DNA of 64,000 nt from Candidatus Methanoperedentaceae archaeon (GCA_003104905.1 PQAS01000055.1:1-64000); one strand, 5' to 3'. Shown: positions 43,039 to 53,538, numbered from the stretch's first letter. Program-made: numbers and translations. Notes: a model not told the origin generated them from the sequence alone.

Positions 43039-45078
43039 ATGGAAAAAAAATTGTTGAGCGAAGCTGAGGGATATGATTTACTCAGTCAATACGGGATCCC
43101 TGTTCCGGAACACAAAATTGCAGCGGATGCTAATGAAGCAGTAAAAACAGCAGAAAAAATTGGCTACCCGCTTGCAATGAAAATTGTTTCCCCACAGGTC
43201 GTTCATAAAAGCGACGCGGGTGGAGTAGTAATTGGTATAAAAAATAAAGATGAGGTGAAGAATGCTTTTGATTTGATAATGCAAAGCGTGAAGGAAAAGG
43301 TTCCCGGTGCAGAAATAAATGGCATAATCATCGAAAAGCAGATGCTTTCCGGGTTAGAATTGATAATAGGGGGGAAGAACGATCCTTCCTTCGGGAAGGT
43401 CATTACCTACGGGCTTGGCGGGAAACTTGTCGAGCTTATGAAGGATGTTTCAATAAAGGTGCTTCCGATAGAAAAAGACGAAATAGAAAAAATGATACGG
43501 GAAATAAAGGGGTACAGTCTGATCAGGGGGTATAGGGATGAGCCACCAAGGGATGAAAAGGCTCTGGCTGAGATCATTGGCAAAGTATCTAAACTATTTT
43601 ATGAAAATCAAAAACTGATCGAATTTGATATCAATCCATTGATCTTATACGAAAATGGGGCATGCGCAGTCGATGCGAGAATTTACGAAAGTGACGAGAC
43701 TGCAAAAATCCAGAAAAAAGTCGAAAAGGAAATTTCTGCTAAGATATTTTATCCGGAATCTATCGCAGTTATCGGCGCCTCTTCTGATCCAAATAAAATC
43801 GGCTATGCAGTTTTCAGGAATTTGCAGGATTTTCCAGGCAAATTATATGCCGTAAATCCAAAAGGGAACGAAATACTCAGGCGTAAAATTTTTCCCTCTC
43901 TGTCATCAGTTCCTGGTCAGGTTGATGCCGTGGTCATAACAGTACCGGCAGCAATAGTTCCTGAAGTTATGGAAGAAGCAGGTATTAAGGGTGTAAAACT
44001 GGCTGTCGTCATTTCTGCAGGCTTCAGGGAAATCGGCGAGGAGGGACGAAATCTCGAAGATGAAGTTTTACAAATTGCAGAAAAACATGGTATAAGGATG
44101 GTTGGCCCGAATTGTCTGGGGATCATTCTCCCGCATAAAAAGATAAATGCGACATTTGACCCTGTGTCCCCAAAACCCGGTCATCTTGCATTCATTTCGC
44201 AAAGTGGCGCTATCATCACCACGGTTGTTGACTGGAGCCTTCAGGAAGATAGGGGACTTTCAGCAGTCATAAGTGTAGGCAACCAGGCAGATCTGGGCTT
44301 TGATGAATTCCTGAAATTTGCAGGAGAGGATAAAGATACCAGAACCATAATTCTCTACATTGAAGAGATCAGGAACGGCAGGGAATTCATGAAAGTTGTT
44401 AAGGAAATATCAAATAAGAAACATATTATAGCGATAAAATCAGGTTCGTCTAAGAGGGGACAAAAGGCTGCATCGTCCCATACGGGTTCTCTTGCAGGAA
44501 GTTATGAGGTTTATATAGCAGCTTTTAAGCAGGCTGGTGTCATTTCTGCTCACTCCCTGAGAGAAGCATTCCAGATAGGCGAACTCCTGGCTTCAGAGGA
44601 TTATCCGAAGGGAAAGAGAGCGCTTGTCATCTCTAATGCCGGAGGTTTTGCAGTTCTGGCCTCCGATTATGCACAAATGTACGGTATTGAGGTTGTCGAA
44701 CTTACGGAAAAACTACTTGATGAGCTGAATACCTTCCTTACGGAAGAGTGGAGTCATGAGAATCCTATGGATATTGTTGGAGATGCTCAAGTAGACAGAT
44801 ACGCCAGTGTATTTGATTTAATGATCAGAAACCAGGATCTCTGGGATATCGCATTCGTTGTTGCAGTCCCTTCAGGCGTCCTGGAGCCAAAGCACCTTGC
44901 CCAGGAAATTGTAAGATTTTCTGACCACACTGAAAAGATGATTGTGGGATGCCTGCTCGGAGGTGACAGTATGAAAAGCGGCGTTCGTGTGCTAAGAGAT
45001 GCGTCCATACCAAATTTCTCTGAGCTTGAAGAGGCTTTCGATGCTGTCGGAAAAGTGCTCATGGGAGGTAGCGCATAG
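43039..45078 (+). CDS. Acetate/acyl-CoA ligase (ADP-forming), beta-alpha fusion
   Basis: The 679 residues contain an ATP-grasp beta half first (residues about 1-225: MLSGLELIIGGKNDPSFG) and the CoA-binding alpha half after it (PESIAVIGASSDPNKIG, GPNCLGI, FISQSGAI), with the phosphorylated histidine in SSHTGSLAGS (His481). Most fused ADP-forming synthetases are alpha-beta; this one is beta-alpha. It makes ATP from acyl-CoA and ADP, or runs backwards. It sits after the Hbd-PhaC fragment and directly before a CoA-disulfide-reductase-like gene. Confidence 0.88.
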   Translation: MEKKLLSEAEGYDLLSQYGIPVPEHKIAADANEAVKTAEKIGYPLAMKIVSPQVVHKSDAGGVVIGIKNKDEVKNAFDLIMQSVKEKVPGAEINGIIIEKQMLSGLELIIGGKNDPSFGKVITYGLGGKLVELMKDVSIKVLPIEKDEIEKMIREIKGYSLIRGYRDEPPRDEKALAEIIGKVSKLFYENQKLIEFDINPLILYENGACAVDARIYESDETAKIQKKVEKEISAKIFYPESIAVIGASSDPNKIGYAVFRNLQDFPGKLYAVNPKGNEILRRKIFPSLSSVPGQVDAVVITVPAAIVPEVMEEAGIKGVKLAVVISAGFREIGEEGRNLEDEVLQIAEKHGIRMVGPNCLGIILPHKKINATFDPVSPKPGHLAFISQSGAIITTVVDWSLQEDRGLSAVISVGNQADLGFDEFLKFAGEDKDTRTIILYIEEIRNGREFMKVVKEISNKKHIIAIKSGSSKRGQKAASSHTGSLAGSYEVYIAAFKQAGVISAHSLREAFQIGELLASEDYPKGKRALVISNAGGFAVLASDYAQMYGIEVVELTEKLLDELNTFLTEEWSHENPMDIVGDAQVDRYASVFDLMIRNQDLWDIAFVVAVPSGVLEPKHLAQEIVRFSDHTEKMIVGCLLGGDSMKSGVRVLRDASIPNFSELEEAFDAVGKVLMGGSA

Positions 45079-45079
45079 A

Positions 45080-46468
45080 ATGTCGTTCGAATCATTAAAA
45101 TCTGTTAAGCGGATTGTGGTAATTGGCGGAGTTGCTGCCGGGATGAGTGCAGCAAGTAAAGCACGAATTCTGAGATCTGATATTGAGATACTTGTATTTG
45201 AAAAAAGTGGTTATATTTCCTATGGTGCCTGCGGGTTGCCGTACCTTATATCGGATTTAATTAAATCTCCGGAAGATCTAGTTGCCTACGATTCAAAATT
45301 CTTTAAGGAAAAAAGAGACATCGATGTATTTCTCTATCATGAAGTGATTGCTATATACCCTGCAAAACAATCTGTACTTGTCAAAAACCTTAAGACAGGA
45401 GCACAGAACGAATATCAATATGATAAGATCGTGATTACAACAGGTGCAAGGGCATTTGTGCCACCGATCAAAGGGATTGAGATTAAAGGAATTTTCACGG
45501 TCAAGACACTTCAAGATGGAATCGAAACAAAAGATTTTATCAGGAAAAATGATCCTCGAAGAGCTCTTATCATTGGTGCTGGCCATATCGGGATGGAGAT
45601 GGCAGAAGCGCTTGCAATGGTTGGGATGGATGTCACAATAGTTGAAAGAGAACCTAATATTCTGGGAACTATGGATGAAGAAATTACCAAAATAGTAGAG
45701 GAAGGCCTTATAAGAAACAGAGTTAAGCTCTTTAAATCCACATCGGTGAGGGAATTCATCAGTAAAAATGGTTATGTCCGGGAAGCGATTTTAGACAATA
45801 GTGAGTCAATCAGTGCTGATATTGTAATTGTCAGCATTGGTATGAAACCAAATTCCGAGATTGCAGGGGAGGCAGGGATAGAAATCGACCACACTGGAGC
45901 AATCAAAGTCAATCAACTGATGGAGACGAATGTTCCCGGCATCTATTCAGCTGGGGATTGTGCGACGGCGTATCATCAGGTACTCGAAAGGCAAGCTTAT
46001 TTACCCCTTGGAACCACTGCGAACAAGCAAGGGAAAGTAGCAGGAGAAAATATGGTAGGAGGGAATGCTTCGTTCAAAGGGATCGTCGGAACTGCCGTCT
46101 TAAAGGTATTTGACCTCGAAGTTGCAAGGACGGGTATTTCCGAAAAAGATGCGCAAATAGAAGGTTTTAATTTTATCTCCAATGTTGTTGAGCAGAGTTC
46201 AAGAGCTCATTATTATCCCGGCGGCAGTAATATACGGATCAAGTTAATTGCACAAAGAAATACCGGCCGAATTCTCGGAGCCGAAATGGTGGGCATGGAG
46301 GGTGTTTCAAAGCGAATAGATGTTTTTGCAACTGCTATTGCTGCTAAAATGACTGTGGAAGATATAGGAGAGCTCGATTTGAGTTATGCACCTCCTTTTG
46401 CACCTGTATGGGATCCAATTTTGATTGCTGCAAATGATCTTAAAAAGAAAATAAGAGATCAGGATTAA
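45080..46468 (+). CDS. CoA-disulfide reductase / NADH oxidase-like flavoprotein
   Basis: The 462-residue FAD enzyme starts at the ATG after the synthetase stop (GGGAGG 11 bases upstream); a longer in-frame reading from 44999 lies inside the preceding gene. It shows FAD-binding VVIGGVAAGMSAASKAR, the redox-active Cys in SYGACGLPY, NAD-binding IIGAGHIGMEMAEAL and the C-terminal SYAPPFAPVWDP, all of the Cdr/Nox family. It would reduce CoA disulfide or NADH-linked substrates. Overlap with the CoA ligase suggests CoA/acyl-CoA redox work. Confidence 0.85.
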   Translation: MSFESLKSVKRIVVIGGVAAGMSAASKARILRSDIEILVFEKSGYISYGACGLPYLISDLIKSPEDLVAYDSKFFKEKRDIDVFLYHEVIAIYPAKQSVLVKNLKTGAQNEYQYDKIVITTGARAFVPPIKGIEIKGIFTVKTLQDGIETKDFIRKNDPRRALIIGAGHIGMEMAEALAMVGMDVTIVEREPNILGTMDEEITKIVEEGLIRNRVKLFKSTSVREFISKNGYVREAILDNSESISADIVIVSIGMKPNSEIAGEAGIEIDHTGAIKVNQLMETNVPGIYSAGDCATAYHQVLERQAYLPLGTTANKQGKVAGENMVGGNASFKGIVGTAVLKVFDLEVARTGISEKDAQIEGFNFISNVVEQSSRAHYYPGGSNIRIKLIAQRNTGRILGAEMVGMEGVSKRIDVFATAIAAKMTVEDIGELDLSYAPPFAPVWDPILIAANDLKKKIRDQD

Positions 46469-46482
46469 AAACAGTTTGGCGT

Positions 46483-47436
46483 TTATCGGGGAACAGGCTG
46501 CGCAGACGGCGCCTTTTCAAGCACGGTATTGAGCTTCACCAACTTATGCCCCCTGAAGAATTCCATGTTTATCCTGTCACCCACTTTATGTTTGTTGAGT
46601 ACTTTGATTAGATCCCTGACGTTATTTATCTCAACTTCATCCATCCTGATCAAAATATCCGCTACCTCTATACCCGATCTATCAGCTTCACTTCCTTTTA
46701 CTACATCAGTTATAACAACCCCCTTGGTGGTGGGAAGGTCATAATATGCCACCAGTTTGGGGTTGACATCAATTGCATTGAAACTGATCCACGGCCTTAC
46801 GATCTCGCCGTGTTCTATTAACTCGTCTGCAATTTCCATGGCAGACTGTATTGGTATAGCGAACCCTATGCCCTGCGCAAAAGGTATGATCGCGCTGTTG
46901 ATCCCTATCACCATACCCTCACTATTTATCAGGGGACCCCCGCTGTTACCGGGATTAATGGCAGCATCGGTCTGTATCAATCCTTCCATGAATGTTACCT
47001 CAGTCTGTATCGATCGGTTCAATGCACTTATGACACCAGCGGTGACCGTAGGGCCTCCCACAAGGCCAAGCGGACTGCCTATAGCAATTGCCATCTGCCC
47101 TATTTTGAGATTTCCATTCGGCGCGATTTCCGGAACAGGCAGGCTGCTGGCTTTGATCTTGATTACTGCAAGATCCTTCATTGTGTCCAGGCCCCTTATT
47201 TCACCCGGGAATATCCTTCCATCTTCCAGAGCCACTTTTATCTGCTGTGAACCCAGTACCACGTGGGCATTTGTGAGAATTAATCCGTCCTTATTTATTA
47301 TAAAACCGGAACCTACGCCTGGAACCGGGTGGACATGGAGATAGGCATCTTTCATTAGCTTCACTTCGCTTATGTTCACAACGCTCGGTATTACTTTTTC
47401 AACAGCACCGGTAACCATTTCATCAAAACTTACCAT
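46483..47436 (-). CDS. HtrA/DegP-like serine protease with one PDZ domain
   Basis: The 317-residue protein has the trypsin-like triad His (LTNAHVVLG), Asp (KDLAVIKI) and Ser (NPGNSGGPL) and a C-terminal PDZ domain (GVVITDVVKGSEADRSGIEVADIL). It has no signal peptide or membrane anchor, so it should act in the cytoplasm, unlike most HtrA proteins. It probably degrades or refolds damaged proteins. A palindrome overlaps its likely TATA box. Confidence 0.88.
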   Translation of the reverse strand: MVSFDEMVTGAVEKVIPSVVNISEVKLMKDAYLHVHPVPGVGSGFIINKDGLILTNAHVVLGSQQIKVALEDGRIFPGEIRGLDTMKDLAVIKIKASSLPVPEIAPNGNLKIGQMAIAIGSPLGLVGGPTVTAGVISALNRSIQTEVTFMEGLIQTDAAINPGNSGGPLINSEGMVIGINSAIIPFAQGIGFAIPIQSAMEIADELIEHGEIVRPWISFNAIDVNPKLVAYYDLPTTKGVVITDVVKGSEADRSGIEVADILIRMDEVEINNVRDLIKVLNKHKVGDRINMEFFRGHKLVKLNTVLEKAPSAQPVPR

Positions 47437-47450
47437 AATAATAACCCATT

Positions 47451-47467
47451 AAGAGATTTATTCTCTT
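47451..47467. promoter_or_regulatory. Palindrome at the htrA promoter
   Basis: AAGAGA-TTTAT-TCTCTT is a perfect 6-bp inverted repeat with a five-base A+T centre. On the minus strand this centre is part of a TATA-like AATAAAT 20-30 bases before the htrA-like ATG (47436). A repressor bound here would block the promoter; heat-shock control is a guess based on the protease. Confidence 0.35.
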
Positions 47468-47532
47468 CATATTTGAAGCTTGCCGAGCCGTGAACATTCA
47501 AACCTGTGGTCACAACATTTTATGGAAAATAT

Positions 47533-48705
47533 TCATCCCAGCTTCTTAAACAACCGCGCCTGGAAGCCGTGATATTTGCAGAATCCCTCCGCATCCTTCT
47601 GGTCTATGGTCTCGCTGTCAAATGAGGATATATCGGCAGAATACAGCGCATAAGGCGAAGTCCTTGCAACAACCCCGGCACTGCCTTTAAATAGTCTAAT
47701 TTTGACATTCCCGGTCACTCTTTCCTGCGTTTTATCGATAAAAGCGTTCAGATCCGAATACAAGGGCTCATCCACAAGACCTTTGTATGCAAGCTCGCTC
47801 CATGTGTCATCAACGATGCTCTTAAATCGCAATTCTTCCCTTGTCAGGATGAGTTTCTCAAGATCTTTATGCGCACTCAGCAATATTGTGGCTGCCGGAT
47901 GTTCATAGTTTTCACGAGCCTTGATTCCAAGAACCCTGTCCTCGATCATATCCGTGCGTCCTATACCGTGTGAGCCGCCGATTTTGTTAAGTTTCCTGAT
48001 CAATGTAACTCCATCTGATTTTTCACCGTCAAGCGACACGGGGACGCCTTTCTCAAAACCAATATCAATGATCTGAGCGTCAGGTGCTTTTTCAGGGGAA
48101 ACCGTCCATTCATATATCTCTTCCGGAGGAACAAAATCCGGTTCTTCAAGCCTGCCGCCTTCGATACTCCTGCTCCAGATATTCTCATCCACGCTCCAGG
48201 GCTTGGATTTGCTTGCAGCCACAGGAATACCGTGTTTTTTTGCATATTCCATTTCCCATTCTCTGGTGAGGTTCATATCCCTCATGGGAGCTAAAACTTC
48301 AAGGGAAGTGCTCCTGAACACTGTCTCAAATCTTAACTGATCATTTCCTTTCCCGGTGCATCCATGGGCAAGCGCCTGAGCTTTTTCCTTTTCCGCTATC
48401 TCCACGACCTTTTTTGCGATAAGCGGACGTGCGATCGATGTGCCAAGGACATATCCTTCATAATTCCCGTTCGCCTTTATGAGAGGAAAAATATAATCTC
48501 TTACGAATTCATCTTTTGCATCAATAGTATAATGTTTCTGGCTGATCTTCTGGGCTTTTTTCTCTGCCTGCTCTATCTCTTTTTCCGGCTGTCCCACATC
48601 AACCGTAACAGTAACAGCATAATCGCAGCCATAATGTTCTTTTAAAAGTGGAATACACACGGATGTATCAAGTCCGCCTGAATAAGCAAGTACAACTTTC
48701 TTCAT
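47533..48705 (-). CDS. argG: Argininosuccinate synthase
   Basis: ArgG joins citrulline and aspartate using ATP in arginine synthesis. The 390 residues start [20 protein letters not shown] (ATP pyrophosphatase P-loop) and contain [30 protein letters not shown], and [17 protein letters not shown]. The length is normal. It is divergent from the deaminase gene; 83 bases lie between. Confidence 0.95.
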   Translation of the reverse strand: MKKVVLAYSGGLDTSVCIPLLKEHYGCDYAVTVTVDVGQPEKEIEQAEKKAQKISQKHYTIDAKDEFVRDYIFPLIKANGNYEGYVLGTSIARPLIAKKVVEIAEKEKAQALAHGCTGKGNDQLRFETVFRSTSLEVLAPMRDMNLTREWEMEYAKKHGIPVAASKSKPWSVDENIWSRSIEGGRLEEPDFVPPEEIYEWTVSPEKAPDAQIIDIGFEKGVPVSLDGEKSDGVTLIRKLNKIGGSHGIGRTDMIEDRVLGIKARENYEHPAATILLSAHKDLEKLILTREELRFKSIVDDTWSELAYKGLVDEPLYSDLNAFIDKTQERVTGNVKIRLFKGSAGVVARTSPYALYSADISSFDSETIDQKDAEGFCKYHGFQARLFKKLG

Positions 48706-48788
48706 GGTTTAAGCTTTAAAGCGTGAAAAGATTAAAAGTTTTTGCATCTGGAAAACTTATTTTATCATAGCCGATATTAGTACACTTC

Positions 48789-50054
48789 ATGGAAGACCTG
48801 GTAATCAAAGGGGGCACATTGTTCACCATGAATGGTTCAATTATCGAAAATGGCACAGTGAGCATAGAAAAAGGTGTCATAACATTTGTGGGGAAAGAGA
48901 TGAAAGAAAAAGCGCATAATGTGATAAACGCAAAAGGATGTGCAGTATTACCCGGTCTTATCAATGCTCACACTCATCTTCCCATGACGCTTTTACGGGG
49001 GTATGCCAGGGATTTGCCTTACATGGAATGGGCCCAAAAAATCAGGACGGCTGAGGCGAAACTCGCGCCTGTAGATGTTCTGGCGGGTGCGCGCCTTGGA
49101 GCGCTTGAGATGATACGATCCGGGACAACATCGTTTGCTGATATGTATATTTATATGGATGAGGTGGCAAAAGCCGTAGAAGAAACAGGTTTGAGAGCGG
49201 GTCTGGGATATGGCATGATAGAAGGACTTAATGAAGATTCCCTAACTAAACTTAAGAACAGGGAAGAGTTCGTAAGAAAATGGGAGGGTGCGGCCCAGGG
49301 CAGGATAACAACGATGTATGCGCCGCATTCTACAGAATCCTGTTCAAAAGAATTTTTAATAAAAGTCAGGGAACTGGCCGAAAAAAATGGCTCAAGAATT
49401 CATATCCACGTGCTTGAAACGGAAGATGAACTCAATTTGATGAAAAAACGTTACGGGATGTGTTCAATAAACCTGTTGGACAATATCAACATGCTTGGCC
49501 CGAATGTGCTCGCAGCGCATTGCATCTGGTTATCTGATGGCGACATTGGAATATTGAAAAACAAAGAGGTAAACGTTGTTCATTGCCCTTCAAGCAATAT
49601 GGCGCTTGGCGCCGGAGTCGCACGTGTCCCTGAAATGCTTGAAAAAGGCATAAATGTGGCGCTGGGCACTGACGGCGCAGCGTCAGGAGGAAGTCTTGAT
49701 ATGTGGAAGGAAATGAGGGTGACTTCGCTGCTTCATAAGAGCAAAGACCCGCGAACCATGCCAGCATTAAAAGTGCTTGAAATGGCTACGGTTAATGGTG
49801 CGCGTGCAATGGGCATAAATGCAGGGATGCTTAAGGCAGGGTGCCTTGCGGATATCATTATTGTGGATTTGGAAAAGCCCAAATTCATATCTTGCGATCT
49901 TATTAGCTCATTGGTGAACGGGGCGTCGGGATGTGACGTCAGAACAACAATAGTAAATGGGAAAGTATTGATGGAAGATCACAAAATAATTGGAATTGAT
50001 GAGGAAAAGATAATAAAGGATGCAAGAAAAGCGACAACAGGTATCATTTGCTAA
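48789..50054 (+). CDS. SAH/MTA-type deaminase of the amidohydrolase superfamily
   Basis: The 421-residue enzyme shows the metal site HTH in GLINAHTHLPM (His61 and His63), RGYARDLP, IHIHVLETEDE, LAAHCIWLS, and GTDGAASGG. It is close to DadD/MtaD, which deaminate 5'-deoxyadenosine, S-adenosylhomocysteine and methylthioadenosine. Members of the same group also deaminate 6-amino-6-deoxyfutalosine in menaquinone synthesis, which the UbiD and UbiA genes 5-8 kb downstream make worth testing. Its end overlaps the convergent phosphoesterase gene by 11 bases. Confidence 0.85.
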   Translation: MEDLVIKGGTLFTMNGSIIENGTVSIEKGVITFVGKEMKEKAHNVINAKGCAVLPGLINAHTHLPMTLLRGYARDLPYMEWAQKIRTAEAKLAPVDVLAGARLGALEMIRSGTTSFADMYIYMDEVAKAVEETGLRAGLGYGMIEGLNEDSLTKLKNREEFVRKWEGAAQGRITTMYAPHSTESCSKEFLIKVRELAEKNGSRIHIHVLETEDELNLMKKRYGMCSINLLDNINMLGPNVLAAHCIWLSDGDIGILKNKEVNVVHCPSSNMALGAGVARVPEMLEKGINVALGTDGAASGGSLDMWKEMRVTSLLHKSKDPRTMPALKVLEMATVNGARAMGINAGMLKAGCLADIIIVDLEKPKFISCDLISSLVNGASGCDVRTTIVNGKVLMEDHKIIGIDEEKIIKDARKATTGIIC

Positions 50055-51036
50055 TTGTCTTTGTTGCTAATGTTTTTGGTTTACTCCATGTCGGATCTTC
50101 TTGTTTAATTGTCAATATTAAGCTATTTTCAGTGGTATAAGTATATGAAATTGATGCAACCCCGTCACCTGAACCATCAGCACCCGGACCGATTACTCCG
50201 GTATTGATATGATATACCCCTCCTACGTTTTGTACACTTGCATAATGTGTATGCCCCCCAATGAAAAGGTCAACATTCTTAGATACAAATAATGCCTGAA
50301 GTTTATCTCTATTAGTTTTGTTTGCATCTAACGAATTACCTACATGTTTTGACTCAGGATACAATGGATCATGACCGACTACTATTTTCCAATCCGATGT
50401 ATCGGACAAATCAGTACTCATCCAATTGTATAAAGCATCCGGAACATAACCGCCATCAGTTGAGGAATATTTCAAATATGAATCATCAGTTGCGCCATTC
50501 CAATATTCATTCATGTTTATAACATGCATATTTCCCACATTCATTGAATATGTGGTTTTATCTGTTCTTGCAGGTCCGGGATTTAGCGGAAATTTTGAAG
50601 CTGAAAATCTTCCCTGAATTAAAGCCGTTTCACTATTTGATTGAGCTTCATGATTTCCTATTACGAAATATACAGGCACTTTTTTTACATCTGATGCCGC
50701 AACAGCCTGCAGCGTTAGTGATAATTTGGTCATATCTCCCATGAAAAATATGGCATCCACTCTACCGGTCGGTGATAGTGGTATTACATGGTTAAGGTCA
50801 CTGGTCAATTCCTTTACATCAGAAGAACTCTCAGGTTCCGCATCTCCAAAATATGCTATTGTTGAACCATTCGATGGATATGTTGTTGGTGTTGCATTGA
50901 GAGTTTGGGCTTGACATTCATTACCTATACAATTATCATCTGGAATTAGTGTGGTCAGTACATATACAACAAAAAATAATATTATAATAGGAAGTATAAG
51001 ATTAATCCCATTAATTGAGGGTACTTTTAATTTCAT
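50044..51036 (-). CDS. Membrane-anchored calcineurin-like metallophosphoesterase
   Basis: The 330-residue protein has one N-terminal membrane segment (LILPIIILFFVVYVLTTL) and then a metallophosphoesterase domain with its five motifs: YFGDAE, FMGDM, GNHEA, VVGHDPLY and GGHTHY. The domain should face the outside of the cell. It is likely an outward phosphatase or nucleotidase; substrate unknown. A+T-rich, low lysine/arginine content outside the core. Confidence 0.8.
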   Translation of the reverse strand: MKLKVPSINGINLILPIIILFFVVYVLTTLIPDDNCIGNECQAQTLNATPTTYPSNGSTIAYFGDAEPESSSDVKELTSDLNHVIPLSPTGRVDAIFFMGDMTKLSLTLQAVAASDVKKVPVYFVIGNHEAQSNSETALIQGRFSASKFPLNPGPARTDKTTYSMNVGNMHVINMNEYWNGATDDSYLKYSSTDGGYVPDALYNWMSTDLSDTSDWKIVVGHDPLYPESKHVGNSLDANKTNRDKLQALFVSKNVDLFIGGHTHYASVQNVGGVYHINTGVIGPGADGSGDGVASISYTYTTENSLILTIKQEDPTWSKPKTLATKTISK

Positions 51037-51053
51037 AAATTGTACATTTATTT

Positions 51054-51836
51054 CTAAATTAGCAAACTAATTTTTTCTTCAATCCTTAACTTCAAATCAT
51101 CCAGGGGCTTTAAAGAAACCTCGTCTGGTCCTCTATCATCACCAGCATAATCGAATGGATTATCAAGATCTTTAATTAAAAGGATCATATATACTTGCAG
51201 GAAGGTGATGGCACCCACAAAAAATAGAGCCTCATAAAAAGGATCGATTTTAACAAATATTAGCCCGCCAGCAAGAATTAGAGCGATAGCTTCTGCAATT
51301 GCATAGCCGCTTGAGACAAAAGATGTTTCTCGAATAGTATGAATTCGGATCAACATGCGTCGGATTGCACTCTGTTCCTGTTTTAACCTCGCAATAAAAT
51401 TTGCCTGGGTCAAAGACTCAAAATCAAGGAAAAAATCATTATATTTACAAAGTTTATCCATTAATGCTCTTGAACCTTCTTTTTTGTAGAACCAGTCATT
51501 AATAGAACCTGTTAATTGTAAAGTATGCTGTAAACATTCCTGTGCAGGCTTTGCTTTCTTGCTCTTATAGATTATCAAACATTCATCAACAATTGTTTCA
51601 ATACTTGTCGCCAGCTCTCCAGGCAATTTTTCACTCTCTTTATAATCGGACAAAACACCGGCGATTAGAAAACCCAGGAGGAATATATTAGCAGTAACAA
51701 TGCCGGTAAATAACGGATTAATAGAAAGAAACTCAAGGTTGAATTGATGGGCAAAAAGTTTCAGGATGATGATTAATATCACTATGGGCAAAACTTTGAA
51801 GGTTAAATGCCATTTTTGAAATCGATTATTTTCCAT
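51054..51836 (-). CDS. Multi-pass membrane protein, bestrophin-like
   Basis: The 260-residue protein has two membrane segments near the N-terminus, a long helical cytoplasmic middle (about 85-165) and two more segments before a charged tail with LDNPFDYAG. This arrangement resembles DUF4239/bestrophin-like proteins, but the match is not firm. It is 18 bases upstream of the phosphoesterase gene and likely in one operon with it. Confidence 0.55.
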   Translation of the reverse strand: MENNRFQKWHLTFKVLPIVILIIILKLFAHQFNLEFLSINPLFTGIVTANIFLLGFLIAGVLSDYKESEKLPGELATSIETIVDECLIIYKSKKAKPAQECLQHTLQLTGSINDWFYKKEGSRALMDKLCKYNDFFLDFESLTQANFIARLKQEQSAIRRMLIRIHTIRETSFVSSGYAIAEAIALILAGGLIFVKIDPFYEALFFVGAITFLQVYMILLIKDLDNPFDYAGDDRGPDEVSLKPLDDLKLRIEEKISLLI

Positions 51837-51908
51837 AATTTCTCCGATTTATTGTGTATGATTATTGTATGCTTATTATGTTTTTGATTTATTAACCGGA
51901 TAGAATTA

Positions 51909-51918
51909 AGTATATATC
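51909..51918 (+). promoter_or_regulatory. TATA box of the enolase gene
   Basis: AGTATATATC stands 33 bases before the enolase ATG. The start would fall about 25 bases downstream, near 51938, leaving a very short leader or a leaderless message. Confidence 0.5.
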
Positions 51919-51946
51919 TAACTATTGAGTCAAAAAGGTGATATTC

Positions 51947-53194
51947 ATGTTCATGATCGAGTACATCCATGCAAGAGAGATTTTAGATTCACGGGGAAAT
52001 CCAACTGTAGAAGTTGATATTGAAACAGAAAGCGGATTCGGGCGCGCAAGCGTGCCTTCAGGAGCGTCCACAGGCACGAACGAAGCGCTTGAGTTGAGGG
52101 ATAAGGATAAGAGATACCTGGGCAAAGGTGTGGTCAAAGCCATTAACAATGTCAATACTGAAATAGCAGAAGCCCTCCTGGGCCTGGACGTACGGGACCA
52201 GCGCGAAATAGATGCAATAATGCTGGAACTTGACGGGACGGAAAACAAGTCAAAGCTTGGCGCAAATGCTATTCTTGGAGTTTCGCTTGCCTGTGCCCAT
52301 GCAGCTTCTGATTCCCTCGGAATTTCACTATATCGCTACCTTGGCGGAACAAATGCATTTACACTTCCTGTTCCCACCATGAATGTGATAAACGGCGGAA
52401 AACATGCAGGCAATGAGCTTGCAATACAGGAATTCATGATACAGCCCAGCGGCGCAAAGACTTTTTCAGAAGCCCTGCGCATGGGTGCTGAAACATACCA
52501 TATACTCGGCGCCATACTTGCAAAAAAATATGGCAATTCAGCGGTCAATGTAGGCTACGAAGGCGGATATGCTCCGCCCCTTAAGAATACCGCAGATGCG
52601 CTTGATGCCCTGGCCGGAGCTATAGAAGAGGCAGGTTATGATAAAAAAATCACAATCGGTCTTGATTCTGCGGCCACTGAGTTCTATAAAGATGGCAAAT
52701 ATAAAGTTGATGGAAAGATATTTTCATCCGGGGAATTGGTGGATTTCTATTCCGATCTGGTCAAAACTTATCCGATCCTTTCAATCGAAGATCCTTTTGG
52801 GGAAGAATCATTTGAGGATTTTGCGGAATTGACAAACGAATTGAAGGATACGATAATTATAGGCGACGACCTTTTCGTGACAAATGTGAAACGGCTTGAG
52901 AAGGGTATAAAAATGAAAGCTGGAAATGCACTGCTCCTCAAGGTGAACCAGATAGGCACTCTATCAGAAGCATTTGATGCGGCGCAACTTGCGCAAAAGA
53001 ACAGGTTCAAAGTCGTAGTAAGCCACAGGTCCGCAGAAACCGAAGATACCACTATAGCGGATATCTCGGTTGCAATTGGCGCCGAGCTTATAAAGACCGG
53101 TGCGCCGGCACGCAGCGAGAGGAACGCCAAGTATAACCAGTTGCTGAGGATAGAAGAGGAATTGGGGAATGCGGCACGGTTTGTGGGAATATGA
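51947..53194 (+). CDS. eno: Enolase
   Basis: Enolase interconverts 2-phosphoglycerate and phosphoenolpyruvate. The protein of about 415 residues has [33 protein letters not shown], the metal-binding [18 protein letters not shown], the catalytic Lys region [14 protein letters not shown], and [17 protein letters not shown] use the ATG at 51947, which has AAGGTG six bases before it; the ATG at 51953 is also possible. Confidence 0.95.
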   Translation: MFMIEYIHAREILDSRGNPTVEVDIETESGFGRASVPSGASTGTNEALELRDKDKRYLGKGVVKAINNVNTEIAEALLGLDVRDQREIDAIMLELDGTENKSKLGANAILGVSLACAHAASDSLGISLYRYLGGTNAFTLPVPTMNVINGGKHAGNELAIQEFMIQPSGAKTFSEALRMGAETYHILGAILAKKYGNSAVNVGYEGGYAPPLKNTADALDALAGAIEEAGYDKKITIGLDSAATEFYKDGKYKVDGKIFSSGELVDFYSDLVKTYPILSIEDPFGEESFEDFAELTNELKDTIIIGDDLFVTNVKRLEKGIKMKAGNALLLKVNQIGTLSEAFDAAQLAQKNRFKVVVSHRSAETEDTTIADISVAIGAELIKTGAPARSERNAKYNQLLRIEEELGNAARFVGI

Positions 53195-53299
53195 ATAGGC
53201 CAGAAATAATTTTTTTATTTCAAATTGAAGACGCAGTTCGAGCACCACAAACTACATATATCAAGAATGGCCTAAAAACATTAGGATAGGAGAAAAAAA

Positions 53300-53527
53300 A
53301 TGTCTATAAATGAACTAATGTTGATAGTGTTCTTAATCAACATTCCGTTTGGATATATTAGAAGCAACGCTGAAAAGTTCTCAAGAAAATGGATGATGGC
53401 AGTTCATATACCCGTTCCATTTGTTTTCTTATTAAGGATTTTCTCAGGTTTAAACTGGACTGTCATACCATTGCTGGTATTATCTGATGTAGCCGGACAG
53501 ATAGCTGGCGGGAAATTAAGAAAATGA
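53300..53527 (+). CDS. Small membrane protein
   Basis: The 75-residue protein has two hydrophobic segments (LMLIVFLINIPFGYI and VIPLLVLSDVAGQIAGG) separated by a basic loop. AGGATAGGAG stands in front of the ATG. It is followed by the duplicated hairpin/operator region. Family not recognised. Confidence 0.6.
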   Translation: MSINELMLIVFLINIPFGYIRSNAEKFSRKWMMAVHIPVPFVFLLRIFSGLNWTVIPLLVLSDVAGQIAGGKLRK

Positions 53528-53538
53528 TAGGATAGGTA

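Noticed and set aside
44999-45079. Upstream extension of the CoA-disulfide-reductase-like frame
   Set aside because: It overlaps the synthetase gene, and the ATG at 45080 directly precedes the FAD-binding motif as expected.
47533-48705. Frames on the + strand opposite argG
   Set aside because: All are antisense shadows of a full-length, well-conserved argG.
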